Shown: one piece after another, positions 1 through 13,474 of the stretch
How the letters are laid out: each line of letters opens with the position of its first letter
Position numbering within the stretch: the first letter of the stretch is position 1
Assembly (NCBI GenBank): GCA_029202485.1
Contig: CP119313.1
Span: 1-64,000, forward strand
Origin: Candidatus Pedobacter colombiensis
GTDB lineage: Bacteria > Bacteroidota > Bacteroidia > Sphingobacteriales > Sphingobacteriaceae
Reading direction: 5' to 3'
DNA: 64,000 nucleotides
The notes under the pieces: model-generated
What the model was told of the DNA's origin: nothing
Databases searched by the model: none
Seen by the model: only the letters and a program-made list of their open reading frames with translations
Position numbers and translations under genes: made by a program

Positions 1-9
1 TAATTTTCC

Positions 10-17
10 TACTTTTG
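10..17 (+). promoter_or_regulatory. Promoter -7 element of rRNA promoter P1
   Basis: TACTTTTG matches the Bacteroidota -7 consensus TAnnTTTG exactly. The matching -33 element would lie outside the window. The bases after it (g-c-a-a-c-c-c) resemble those after the P2 element (g-c-a-a-t-c-c-c), suggesting a duplicated rRNA promoter. Confidence 0.5.
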
Positions 18-154
18 CAACCCGCTTCGGAGGAAGGGAAACAGTGAGAAGGATAAGGAAGAAGGTTGATTTGAGGAGCTGAAAGTAGAGATTGGTATTT
101 CTTTTAGAGTGTTTAAAGAGCTCGGAAAATAAAAGAAAAAACTTTAACAAAAAG

Positions 155-185
155 TTTGACAATGCTAAAAAGATTTCTACCTTTG
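155..185 (+). promoter_or_regulatory. rRNA operon promoter P2
   Basis: TTTG at 155-158 is followed by 19 bp and TACCTTTG at 178-185. This is the canonical -33/-7 architecture recognised by the Bacteroidota primary sigma factor. Transcription should start near position 192, about 330 nt before mature 16S. Confidence 0.8.
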
Positions 186-363
186 CAATCCCAAACAGAA
201 CGGGAGTTACCAAACGGAGTTTGCTAACGAAATAAAAAAGATTGAAACGTTGAAGATTCGAAACTGAAACCAGGAACATTAAGACCAGGACGAAACAGAG
301 AATAGGAAACGAAGAAATATAGAGATGACCCGCGAGGCGATTCGAGAAGTTCATTAAAGAGAT

Positions 364-388
364 GTCATTTATAAAGCGTAGCGAGGTA
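364..388 (+). other. 16S precursor processing stem, 5' arm
   Basis: GTCATTTATA (364-373) and the GCGTAGCGAG block after it are complementary, with one wobble and one loop-out, to 2062-2088 just after 16S. The pairing would close the 16S precursor into a long stem of the kind cut by RNase III. It was found by reading the flanks against each other; no folding program was run. Confidence 0.65.
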
Positions 389-521
389 AGATAGTACGAT
401 TTCAAAGTACATGAGACCGAAGCTATTTTTTCAAGTCAGAATCTAACTAGACAATATATAATTAGAATAAGACTATTATTAATACAAGTTAAGAATGGTC
501 AGCGTTCAAACAAAACATTTT

Positions 522-2045
<1,524 letters not shown>

Positions 2046-2059
2046 GGAGTAGTTTTGAC

Positions 2060-2088
2060 TACTCGCTATGCTAAATGATATAAATGAC
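2060..2088 (+). other. 16S precursor processing stem, 3' arm
   Basis: CTCGCTATGC (2062-2071) and TATAAATGAC (2079-2088) are the reverse complement, with minor differences, of leader 364-388. With the 5' arm they would form the 16S maturation stem. Confidence 0.65.
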
Positions 2089-2224
2089 GATAAGATCTCA
2101 AAAAAGAAAAACCCATAGGATGAAGCATCGTTTAGTGCTCCATACTGAAGAAAGGGGACATGAGTAGGCAAGAAGATTTGTGAAATGAGAAATCAGTACT
2201 CATAAACCTTACTTACGAATATCT

Positions 2225-2299
2225 AGTCCCGTAGCTCAGTTTGGTTAGAGCACTACACTGATAATGTAGGGGTCAGCAGTTCAAATCTGCTCGGGACTA
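2225..2299 (+). tRNA. tRNA-Ile (GAT)
   Basis: Acceptor strands AGTCCCG (2225-2231) and CGGGACT (2292-2298) pair perfectly. The anticodon loop ctGATaa is closed by CTACA/TGTAG. The T arm has the usual TTCAAAT loop. CCA is not encoded. It sits in the 16S-23S spacer, the usual place for this tRNA. Confidence 0.97.
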
Positions 2300-2318
2300 C
2301 ATTAAGATTAATCTTAAG

Positions 2319-2394
2319 GGGGATTAGCTCAGCTGGCTAGAGCGCCTGCCTTGCACGCAGGAGGTCAACGGTTCGACTCCGTTATTCTCCACCA
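2319..2394 (+). tRNA. tRNA-Ala (TGC)
   Basis: The sequence begins GGGGATTAGCTCAG, has anticodon TGC in loop ctTGCac closed by CCTGC/GCAGG, and ends ATTCTCC-A-CCA with CCA encoded. The acceptor stem has the G3:U70 pair that marks alanine tRNAs and a T6/T67 mismatch. It lies about 20 nt after tRNA-Ile, the standard Ile-Ala spacer arrangement. Confidence 0.97.
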
Positions 2395-2470
2395 TCACCG
2401 GTGCCTAATACAAAAGGCACATAAATAGGAAACCAACCCAAAAGGAAAGTGACCCGGGATAGAAAAGTTC

Positions 2471-2512
2471 TTTGACATATTGGAAGAAGTTAAAAAAGAA
2501 GAGCAAACAACA
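2471..2512 (+). other. 23S precursor processing stem, 5' arm
   Basis: TTTGACATATTGGAAGAAGT and the following segment ending GCAAACAACA are complementary over about 40 nt to 5515-5562 just after 23S, with a few internal-loop bases. The two flanks would close the 23S precursor into a long double-stranded stem. The GTTCTTTGACAT start is a motif often seen in Bacteroidota spacers. Confidence 0.75.
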
Positions 2513-2626
2513 ATAGAGACGTTGTTTGATTGGAAGAATACTGAGCGCAAGCAATTGCATTCAGTAAACTGAAGGTTTAACAACAATCAAAAAAGCATTT
2601 CCATATGCGCAAAAGGGTATGGAGAG

Positions 2627-5505
<2,879 letters not shown>

Positions 5506-5514
5506 GCAGAACAC

Positions 5515-5562
5515 TGTTGTTTGTTCTTCAAAACTTAACTTCTTTCAATAATATGTCATTTG
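5515..5562 (+). other. 23S precursor processing stem, 3' arm
   Basis: TGTTGTTTGTTCTTC and the following ACTTCTTTCAATAATATGTCA are the reverse complement of 2471-2512 with a few mismatches. Together they form the predicted RNase III-type stem enclosing 23S. Confidence 0.75.
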
Positions 5563-5610
5563 TTTAGTTTAATTAATCGAAAGATATATAACTAGATATT
5601 TAAAAATATT

Positions 5611-5720
<110 letters not shown>

Positions 5721-5730
5721 TCTTAAAAGA

Positions 5731-5766
5731 AAGCCTTTCAGGAAACTGAAAGGCTTTTCTTGTTTT
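5731..5766 (+). terminator. Rho-independent terminator of the rRNA operon
   Basis: An 11-bp perfect stem (AAGCCTTTCAG, 5731-5741, with 5746-5756) is capped by a GAAA tetraloop and followed by a T-rich run. It lies 10 nt after 5S. Confidence 0.92.
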
Positions 5767-6120
5767 ATAACATTTTCATAAACTTTTTTTAAGACATAAA
5801 GAGTTTATGGCTTTAACATAACCCCAGGTATATGATTCAGGTATTAGTTTGAGAATGTTAGGCCAGAAGGCTTTTCCGGTCTTTAAATCAATTAAGTTCC
5901 TGTTTTTGCTATATCTCCCCAAAATTAATTTAAAGGGCTTCTAAAGCCATCTATTGTGTGTGCTTTCAATTATCGCTTTGTCTGCTGGTTTCTGGCTGCA
6001 CAGCTTTATATACCAAATTTGACTGCATATCCTTTATGATGGGACCCGGTAACTCTTTGTTAACCTTAGCTGCGCATGATATCTATTCTTACTGGATATA
6101 TCGGATTTTATTAGAGCTTG
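5767..6120. other. Intergenic region with no recognised gene
   Basis: This AT-rich stretch of about 350 nt separates the rRNA terminator from the convergent 3' end of the hybrid sensor gene. A 75-codon open frame (5958-6185, + strand) runs antisense into the sensor gene and shows no family features, so I do not call it. I see no strong hairpin, promoter or repeat. Confidence 0.6.
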
Positions 6121-9100
6121 TTATGATTCCTGTTCTGTTAAAGAATTTACATAAGCTTTTGGTGTATGTCCAAACTGTTTTTTAAATTCCCGGCTAAAGT
6201 ATTTAGGGTCGTTAAAACCAACCAGGTACGAAACTTCTGATACATTGTATGTTTTTTGAGCAAACAGTTGGGCAGCCTTTTTTAATCGGATCGTTTTTAT
6301 AAAATCATTTACAGAGAGATCCGTAATCGCCCTGATTTTTTTATACAATACAGGTTGGCTCATGCCGATATTCGCGGCCAACTCCGGAACATTAAAATCT
6401 TGTTCAGACATGTGATCCTCTATATATTGCACTATTTTAATCATAAAAGCATGTTCTACAGTGCTAACCGTAATGTTTTGAGGTTGGAGGTTTACCTCTT
6501 TACTAAATTTCTGTCGCATCGTTGCTCTCGATTGTAAGAGATTTCTGATGTTCAGTTTCAGCAAGTCAATGTTGAAGGGTTTGGTGATATAGCAATCGGC
6601 CCCAGTCTCCAATCCATCTACCTGATGAATCTGAGAGGATTTTGCAGTGAGCAGAATGACAGGAATATGGCTGGTCCGTTCATCAGTTTTTAGTTTTTTA
6701 CACAGTTCCAGCCCATCCATTACTGGCATCATCACATCACAAATAATCAAATCCGGGAGCAACTCAACAGCCGTTTCCCAACCATCCAATCCATCTGCAG
6801 TTTCATTAAGCCGATAGTCGGTCCCTAACAAACCCATTAGCATTTGTCTGATCTCGGGATTGTCTTCAACAATTAAAATCGTTTCTCCATGGGTAATTTT
6901 CGTTTCCGCTTCAAGATTAGAGATCGCTACAGGTACAGTATATATTGTATTTCCCGAATGGTGATATTGATCATCTGTAAACTCATTGTTTTTAAAGTGG
7001 CTTTTTCCCTTTTTAAGCGTTAAGGTAAAGCAGGTATCACCAGGCTGAGTGGCTGTTGCCGGATTACTCTCAATCCCTATACTTCCGTGATGAGATTCTA
7101 CAATACTTTTAGATAGCGCCAGACCTATACCGGAACCGATGTGTCCTGATCCCCGCTCATCAACCTGAAAGAAGTCGCTAAATAGCTTTTGCTGACTCTC
7201 CAGAGGGATACCTTTTCCATTATCTCTAACTTTTAGGACCACTTCCTGAACCGTTTCTTCTATAGAAACCTGGATGCTACCATGGCCACCTGTAAATTTA
7301 AAAGCATTGGAAAGCAGGTTAAATAGTACTTTTTCAAGTTGAACCTTATCAAAATGCAGTTCTATATATTCCTGTTTATGGTCAAATATATAATGAATAG
7401 CCCGGGTATCAGCCAGATGCTGGAAAGCATGGAAAATTTCCTGTGTAAACTCAATAATATTGCCGCTGCTCACATGTAATTTTAAGTTGCCGGTCTCTAC
7501 CTTCCTAAAGTCCATTAGCTCTGTGATGAGCCTCATTAGTCGGTCTGCGTTGTTTTTAATAGGAAGTACCTGCTTGTTAATTTCAGGATTATCCTTCGTA
7601 GTTTTTAACAGATGCTCAAGCGGACCAAGAATTAAGGTTAGAGGAGTACGTATTTCATGTGATATGTAAGTGAAGAAGTTCAATTTCATCTTTTGTACAT
7701 CCTCCGACCTTTTTAACAATGCCCGGATAAAAAGATACCTTACTGTAAGGAACAAAATCACAGAAAACAGCAGCGCATAAAATACATAAGCCCACCAGCT
7801 GGCCCATATAGGGGGGAGGATTTTTATATTGATGCCGGCCTGATTGCTCCCCGGTATTCCATCATTATTGAGCCCCTTAACTATAAAATGGTAGCTGCCC
7901 GAAGGTAAATTGGTATAGATAGCACTGGGATTATTTGTATAGTTCCATTGTTCATCATAGCCCTCTAATTTGTAAGCATATTTATTTTTGTCGGGTTTGA
8001 TATAATTTAATAAGGCGAAGCCTAATGTAAAATGGTTTTGATCATGTTTAAAGGTAATTTCTTTAGTGCTCAGAATTTGCTGCTTTAAAAGCTGATCAGG
8101 CCCGCCAACCTCTATCGGCTGATTAAATAATTTTAAACCCGTAAAAACAACCGGTGCTTTATATTTGTTCGTTTCAATTTCTTTGGGATGAAAAGAGGTT
8201 AAACCATTTAATCCCCCTAAAAAGATCTCCCCTTTACTGTCTTTAAAGTAAGAACGGGCATTAAACTCATTTCCTGCCAGGCCATCACTCCTGGTATAAT
8301 TTCTAAACTTCCCGGTGTTTAAATTTAATTCTGATAAGCCATTAGCCGTACTGATCCATAAATTGCCTGAGCCATCCTCAACAATTCCAAGCACATTGTT
8401 ATTGGCCAGACCATCTACTTCCATATAGGTTTTAAAATGGTTTGTCTGCTCATTATAAACACTGATACCGCCAAAATAAGTACCTACACAGATTAAACCT
8501 TTAGTTGTTTGAACCACACAGTTGATATAATCAGATTGCAATCTGGTACTGTCATTCTCCTTTTTGGTAAACGGTGTTAAAATTCGGGAGCTAAAATTAT
8601 ATCGGTATAAACCCGCAGATGTTCCCAGCCAAAGTTTTTTGTTGCCGTCTTCAAAAAGAACCTGTACACCTTTTTTACTTTTGAAATATTTGTCTAAAAC
8701 ACTTTTTGTGGTGTGATCAGGAAAGGTTCCATTCTGCCTTCTTAAAATGGTTAATCCATTTCTTGACCCAATCCATATTGTCCCATAACTATCCTGTCTC
8801 AAAGCCAGAATTTCGGCAGTACCAATCGTGTTTTTGGCATCTTTTACATTAAGAATATGCTTAAACTGCCCTGTTTTGGGATTAAAAATATTTAACCCAC
8901 CATAATGTGTACCAATAATAAGCTCACCCTTGCCAGAATTCTCCTTGCACATGATTTTTACAAGGTTAGAAGTGATGCTTGTTGGATCCTTAGGATTTGT
9001 TTTGTAGATCGTATAATTATTTGTCTTGCTATCCAGATAATCTAAGCCACCACCTTCAGTCCCAATCCACAAGTTGTTGTGCTCATCCTCTACAATAGAG

Positions 9101-10212
9101 CTGACGATGTTGCTACTGATGCTGGACTTTAACTTGCTATTCTGATAAGTTTTAAACCTTGTAGAAATCAGGTGGCTATAATTAACGCCCCCAAAGTAAG
9201 TGCCCACCCACATGGTTTTATTAACGTCCTGATAAATACTATGGACAGAATTGTGGCTGATGCTATTTTTCAACTCAGGATCATGTTGGTAATTGGTAAA
9301 CTTTTTACTTACCGGATCTAAAATACTTAAACCTTCCTGAGTGCCAATCCAGAGCATACCCTGTTGATCTCGGGTGATTGTCCTAATGTCATTGTGAACA
9401 ATAGAGTTGGGGTTTTTATTGTCATGTCCATAGACGGTAAAAGATTTGGTAGCATAATTAAACAAGCATACGCCATTACTCGTCCCTATCCATAAATTTT
9501 GCTGAGCATCAGCATTGATGCAGGTGATGTAATTTGAACTGATCCCCGATTTATTTTCAGCACCATATTTAAAACGTTCATATTGATAGCGGCCATTTTT
9601 TAGGGACATGCATAATAATCCGCTGTCGGTTCCAATCCATAAATTGCCACGGGAATCTTTAAAAATGGCGTATACAGTGTAGATGCCATCATCTTTTATT
9701 CCCTTAAACTGGAAAGCTTTAAAAGTGTTTTTGCTTTTGTCTGTTAATAAATTGAGTCCACGTAAAGTCCCTACCCATAAATTTTTGTCAGGGTCTTCAT
9801 AAAGGCACTCAATCCCTCCACTGTTTACGCCTTTTTTGGAACGGGTATGGATTTGTATAAAGGTATCTGTCTTGGAATCATATCTATTCAGTCCGTTCGC
9901 CGTTCCTACCCATAAGGTGCCTTCCGAATCCGTAAGCATAGCCTGGACTTCATTATTAGAAAGACTATTCCTGTCTGCCGGATGATTTATATAGCTTTTA
10001 AACTGATAGCCATCATATCGGTTTAATCCCTGTCGGGTGCCGAACCACATAAAGTCAGATTTATCCTGGGTAATTGATATCACTGAATTTTGGGATAGCC
10101 CATTTTCAATGGTATAGTTGCTAAAAGTAACGGGATTTTGTGCTTGAGTGGAATGAAAAAGTACAAGAATGGAAATGCATAAATTAATCAATCTCCATTT
10201 AATAATTTTCAT
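6121..10212 (-). CDS. Hybrid two-component sensor/regulator (HTCS) of the utilization locus
   Basis: This 1,363-residue single-protein two-component system senses a periplasmic glycan fragment and activates the adjacent locus. In order it has a signal peptide (about 1-24), at least 14 Reg_prop propeller blades with W-[IVF]-G-T motifs up to about residue 700, a Y_Y_Y domain, a membrane segment (about 803-828), a HisKA domain with SHEIRTP (His852), a HATPase, a receiver domain (LIICDVMMP, Asp1159) and a C-terminal AraC helix-turn-helix (about 1255-1355). It is transcribed away from susC1 across a shared 266-bp promoter region. In this family oligosaccharide binding drives transcription of the neighbouring sus-type operon; that target is inferred here from position. 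Confidence 0.95.
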   Translation of the reverse strand: MKIIKWRLINLCISILVLFHSTQAQNPVTFSNYTIENGLSQNSVISITQDKSDFMWFGTRQGLNRYDGYQFKSYINHPADRNSLSNNEVQAMLTDSEGTLWVGTANGLNRYDSKTDTFIQIHTRSKKGVNSGGIECLYEDPDKNLWVGTLRGLNLLTDKSKNTFKAFQFKGIKDDGIYTVYAIFKDSRGNLWIGTDSGLLCMSLKNGRYQYERFKYGAENKSGISSNYITCINADAQQNLWIGTSNGVCLFNYATKSFTVYGHDNKNPNSIVHNDIRTITRDQQGMLWIGTQEGLSILDPVSKKFTNYQHDPELKNSISHNSVHSIYQDVNKTMWVGTYFGGVNYSHLISTRFKTYQNSKLKSSISSNIVSSIVEDEHNNLWIGTEGGGLDYLDSKTNNYTIYKTNPKDPTSITSNLVKIMCKENSGKGELIIGTHYGGLNIFNPKTGQFKHILNVKDAKNTIGTAEILALRQDSYGTIWIGSRNGLTILRRQNGTFPDHTTKSVLDKYFKSKKGVQVLFEDGNKKLWLGTSAGLYRYNFSSRILTPFTKKENDSTRLQSDYINCVVQTTKGLICVGTYFGGISVYNEQTNHFKTYMEVDGLANNNVLGIVEDGSGNLWISTANGLSELNLNTGKFRNYTRSDGLAGNEFNARSYFKDSKGEIFLGGLNGLTSFHPKEIETNKYKAPVVFTGLKLFNQPIEVGGPDQLLKQQILSTKEITFKHDQNHFTLGFALLNYIKPDKNKYAYKLEGYDEQWNYTNNPSAIYTNLPSGSYHFIVKGLNNDGIPGSNQAGINIKILPPIWASWWAYVFYALLFSVILFLTVRYLFIRALLKRSEDVQKMKLNFFTYISHEIRTPLTLILGPLEHLLKTTKDNPEINKQVLPIKNNADRLMRLITELMDFRKVETGNLKLHVSSGNIIEFTQEIFHAFQHLADTRAIHYIFDHKQEYIELHFDKVQLEKVLFNLLSNAFKFTGGHGSIQVSIEETVQEVVLKVRDNGKGIPLESQQKLFSDFFQVDERGSGHIGSGIGLALSKSIVESHHGSIGIESNPATATQPGDTCFTLTLKKGKSHFKNNEFTDDQYHHSGNTIYTVPVAISNLEAETKITHGETILIVEDNPEIRQMLMGLLGTDYRLNETADGLDGWETAVELLPDLIICDVMMPVMDGLELCKKLKTDERTSHIPVILLTAKSSQIHQVDGLETGADCYITKPFNIDLLKLNIRNLLQSRATMRQKFSKEVNLQPQNITVSTVEHAFMIKIVQYIEDHMSEQDFNVPELAANIGMSQPVLYKKIRAITDLSVNDFIKTIRLKKAAQLFAQKTYNVSEVSYLVGFNDPKYFSREFKKQFGHTPKAYVNSLTEQES

Positions 10213-10478
10213 AGGAATTTCTTGTTATTGTCTATTTATCAGCGCTAAAGATAGAAATATCTCGGTTTCTTAATGATTTTTCTACCCTTTTTTTTAGAAT
10301 ATTCATCTTTTTTGAACAAATATAATTACAGTTTTGAGTGTCTCAACAATGTAATATTCTAAAGGCTGTATACTAAATCATATTTAGTGCAAAACAGACT
10401 GGAAAGCATTAACCAGCTTTAATAAGTATATAACTGTTGTGACAAACAAAACTAAATTAATACCTAAACCAAACATGT

Positions 10479-13472
10479 ATGAATAAACATCGACTAATCC
10501 CTTGTCAATGTATCCTTGTGTCTTTTTTTCTTGTTGGTCTTGGGTTTCCGCTAAGTAGCTTCGGCTTTAATACCTTAAACCGAAGTAGCTTTGTATTTTT
10601 TCAGGATACTACAAGCCGTTCCGATAAGGATACGGTGGCAGCGGATTCCGGAAGCGTAAAATTAAGGCGCTTTGTATCAGTAAAGAACGTTGATTCATTG
10701 CCATTAAAACAACTTGGCCTGTTTCCCTTTAGCTCCCTTCAGCAGATGCTTAAAGGTAATGTCGCTGGCGTATACGTACAGGAAACCAGTGGCGAACCTG
10801 GTACCTCAGAACAAAGTATGATGATCAGGGGTTTGCCAATGCCGCTCTTATCAAGAAAAGACATCTATCAGGTTCAGCCTACCGTATATCTGAATGGCAT
10901 TCCGCTGATTCAGGACAATCCACTGATGTTTGATGTACAGCGGTTTGATTACCTACCTATTGGTCCCGCAACTGACCTGCTTTCCACGATTGATCTGGAT
11001 AATGTAGAATCCATCAATGTCATTAAGGGTGGGGCAGCCGCAGCCGTTTATGGGCCAAGGGCAGCCAATGGGGCGATCTTTATCACCACCAAAAATGCAC
11101 AGGAAGGATTAAATCAAATCAGCTTCAACAGCTATTATGGAATGGTACAGAAAGATCAGGTTATACCTGCCAATGCTAAAAACGAAAATGATTTTAGGAT
11201 GCCGTTTTATAGGAAGTTCGCCAGTCCAACGGATATGGATAATTATCCGGCGTATCTGAGAGATGCCACCAACGAAAACTATTACGGCCCTTCAAACTGG
11301 ACAGATCTTTATTACAAAAATAGCCCTGTACATAACATCAACGGAAGTATCACAGGAGGAACAAACCGCTCTAATTTCCGCTTTTTCGCAGGAAATACGC
11401 AAAGTGCAGGGAATGCGGATGATACGAAGCTCGATAAATATGTAGCCTCCTTCTTTATCAATATGCTGCCATTAAAGTGGCTTACAGTTTCCAGTATGAT
11501 CAATGCCACAAGACTTGATCGCAACAGGAATAAGTCATTCAGAGATCGTTTTGCTGAAATGCAATATGTTCCTGACTTATCTAGTCCAATCTCACCGAAT
11601 AAACTTATTTACGGCAGTTTGCTGGACGAGTATAAAAACAGGGCGATAGATAAGAACAAAATCAACTCAGTTCAGGGCTACTTTTCTCTAAATGCCAAAA
11701 TAAAAGATATTGATTTTATTTCCCGTATTGGGTTCGATTACAATGAAGGATTGCGCGATGTGTTTTATCCTTCAACCATGTTTGATGGGAACAATTTTGT
11801 GTCTAATTATTTTGGCTACAACCAACGTGTGGTGATTGATAATGTATTGAGGTACAAATATCACTTTAACGAGCAACACAGTTTAAACTTAGAAGCAGGG
11901 CATTCCTTCCAGGCTGATGTGAACAAATACAATTATGCATTTGGCTATAAAGGATCAAGTGATTACATCAAGATTAACGTGGTAAATGGAGATCCTAAAA
12001 GCGATCAGTACCTACTTCCTAAGGATTTTATTGTGTCGAGATTTACCGATCGTCAGAAATCTAACCTGAGCTCATTGTATGCGAGAGCCACATACAATTT
12101 TAAGGATGATTTAAGCTTTACGGTCGTAGCTCGTACTGATGGTTCTTCTAATATGCAGCCGAGTGCGCGCTGGTTCTTTTCGCCAGCCATCAGCGCAGAT
12201 TATAACCTGAAAAATGCCTTGTTAAAAGACAATTCTACTTTTTCTAAATTATTGCTTTCTGCGTCCTGGAGTCGTATAGGGAATCTGATTTCAAATGATC
12301 ATTTTGCCGCAGGGCCACAGTACAATGTAGATCTGGGCTGGTCTGGAAATCCTGCATTCTATTCTTATGGAGGGTTCGGGACTTTATCCAGACCATATAC
12401 CACAGGATGGATTGGCTATGATATCCCATGGTCTTATGTGCAGGAAACAAATGTGGGTATAGATGCAGGCTTCTTTAACGACCGTTTACAAACGCGGTTC
12501 GAGCTCTATTCTAAAAATAACAACCGTATGTTGTTGCCTATGCCGGTAAATGCCGAGTCGGGTTATGCAGCGGCTTACCAAAGTGGAATGGATGTCAACA
12601 ACAGTGGCGCCGAACTAATTTTGCAAGCCGAAGTATTGAAAGGAAGAAAAGGTCAATTGAGCTGGACGAGTAGTTTCAATGCTGCTTATAATAAAAACAA
12701 ATTGAAAGCCCTGCCAGGAGGAATCTCAGAGATCCTTATCGGAACACAAAAGCTGGTAGTAGGGCAGGCCATAGATAAATTCTGGGTACTGCAAACCGAT
12801 GGTGTATTTAATTCGGATATAGAAGTACCTGTAGATCCTAAAACCTTTCAGATTTTTAACTACAAAGGATTGCCATTCCATGGTGGAGACCCAAGATGGA
12901 AAGACTTGAATGGTGATTATACCATTAATGAAGCGGATAAAGTACCGTTAGGCAATTACATTCCAAAGTTTACGGGGAACTTCTCCAACCAGTTTAATTA
13001 TGGCAGTTTTGGATTGAACTTCAATCTTTACTTTGCCCTTGGACGCAATATCCTAAATCAGGCTGTTGCCAACCGCTTCGACTTCATCAACAGAAAAGGG
13101 AAGAACGACATTGCAGCTGTAGATGAGATTACTTTTTGGCAAACCGATTTCGATGCCTCAAAATATCCGGTATACAATCCGTGGAGTGCTGTGCAGTCCT
13201 ACCGTCCTGATCAGGATATATTCATTGAAAACGGTTCATATCTAAAGCTTCGTTCTGTATCCTTGAGCTATGATTTAGCCAGACTTAGTTTCTTAAATCC
13301 AAGAAAAAGAGCACAAAACAAATTTTTGGTTTACATGACTGCTACCAACTTATTCACCATTACCCCATATACAGGAGGCGATCCGGAAGTTGTGGGCTAT
13401 ACCGGCATCGATACCGGTCACGGATTATCCATGCCAAAGACATACATATTAGGTATTAAGGTTGATTTATAG
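10479..13472 (+). CDS. SusC-like TonB-dependent outer-membrane transporter 1
   Basis: This 997-residue outer-membrane receptor imports oligosaccharides or glycopeptides with its SusD partner. The plug region carries LKGNVAGVYVQ, MMIRG and VESINVIKGGAAAAVYGPRAANGAI. The C-terminal beta-barrel contains the family motifs GGDPRWKDLNGDYTIN and ENGSYLKLRSVSL. A hydrophobic N-terminal segment gives a signal peptide. Unlike the second SusC in this locus it lacks the usual N-terminal carboxypeptidase-regulatory-like domain: the plug motif comes only about 90 residues in. It is the first gene after the HTCS. The next gene starts 2 nt after its stop codon. Confidence 0.95.
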   Translation: MNKHRLIPCQCILVSFFLVGLGFPLSSFGFNTLNRSSFVFFQDTTSRSDKDTVAADSGSVKLRRFVSVKNVDSLPLKQLGLFPFSSLQQMLKGNVAGVYVQETSGEPGTSEQSMMIRGLPMPLLSRKDIYQVQPTVYLNGIPLIQDNPLMFDVQRFDYLPIGPATDLLSTIDLDNVESINVIKGGAAAAVYGPRAANGAIFITTKNAQEGLNQISFNSYYGMVQKDQVIPANAKNENDFRMPFYRKFASPTDMDNYPAYLRDATNENYYGPSNWTDLYYKNSPVHNINGSITGGTNRSNFRFFAGNTQSAGNADDTKLDKYVASFFINMLPLKWLTVSSMINATRLDRNRNKSFRDRFAEMQYVPDLSSPISPNKLIYGSLLDEYKNRAIDKNKINSVQGYFSLNAKIKDIDFISRIGFDYNEGLRDVFYPSTMFDGNNFVSNYFGYNQRVVIDNVLRYKYHFNEQHSLNLEAGHSFQADVNKYNYAFGYKGSSDYIKINVVNGDPKSDQYLLPKDFIVSRFTDRQKSNLSSLYARATYNFKDDLSFTVVARTDGSSNMQPSARWFFSPAISADYNLKNALLKDNSTFSKLLLSASWSRIGNLISNDHFAAGPQYNVDLGWSGNPAFYSYGGFGTLSRPYTTGWIGYDIPWSYVQETNVGIDAGFFNDRLQTRFELYSKNNNRMLLPMPVNAESGYAAAYQSGMDVNNSGAELILQAEVLKGRKGQLSWTSSFNAAYNKNKLKALPGGISEILIGTQKLVVGQAIDKFWVLQTDGVFNSDIEVPVDPKTFQIFNYKGLPFHGGDPRWKDLNGDYTINEADKVPLGNYIPKFTGNFSNQFNYGSFGLNFNLYFALGRNILNQAVANRFDFINRKGKNDIAAVDEITFWQTDFDASKYPVYNPWSAVQSYRPDQDIFIENGSYLKLRSVSLSYDLARLSFLNPRKRAQNKFLVYMTATNLFTITPYTGGDPEVVGYTGIDTGHGLSMPKTYILGIKVDL

Positions 13473-13474
13473 AT

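Larger units (their letters stand above)
1..521 (+). other. rRNA operon promoter and leader region
   Basis: This stretch precedes the 16S gene and has no credible coding sequence. It holds two TAnnTTTG -7 elements (10-17 and 178-185), the second with a correctly spaced TTTG, so the operon probably has tandem promoters. Between the second promoter and 16S lies a leader of about 330 nt, A-rich, whose segment 364-388 is complementary to the 16S 3' spacer and forms the 16S processing stem. The window cuts the region at its left end, so further upstream promoters could exist. Confidence 0.8.

Noticed and set aside
5958..6185. A 75-codon open frame between the rRNA operon and the HTCS gene
   Set aside because: It runs antisense into the HTCS 3' end, has no start signal or family motif, and resembles random AT-rich coding.
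10213..10478. A clear sigma-type promoter for susC1 in the shared intergenic region
   Set aside because: No good TTTG/TAnnTTTG pair is visible on the plus strand; on the minus strand only TATCTTTA (10253-10246) is close, without a -33 element.
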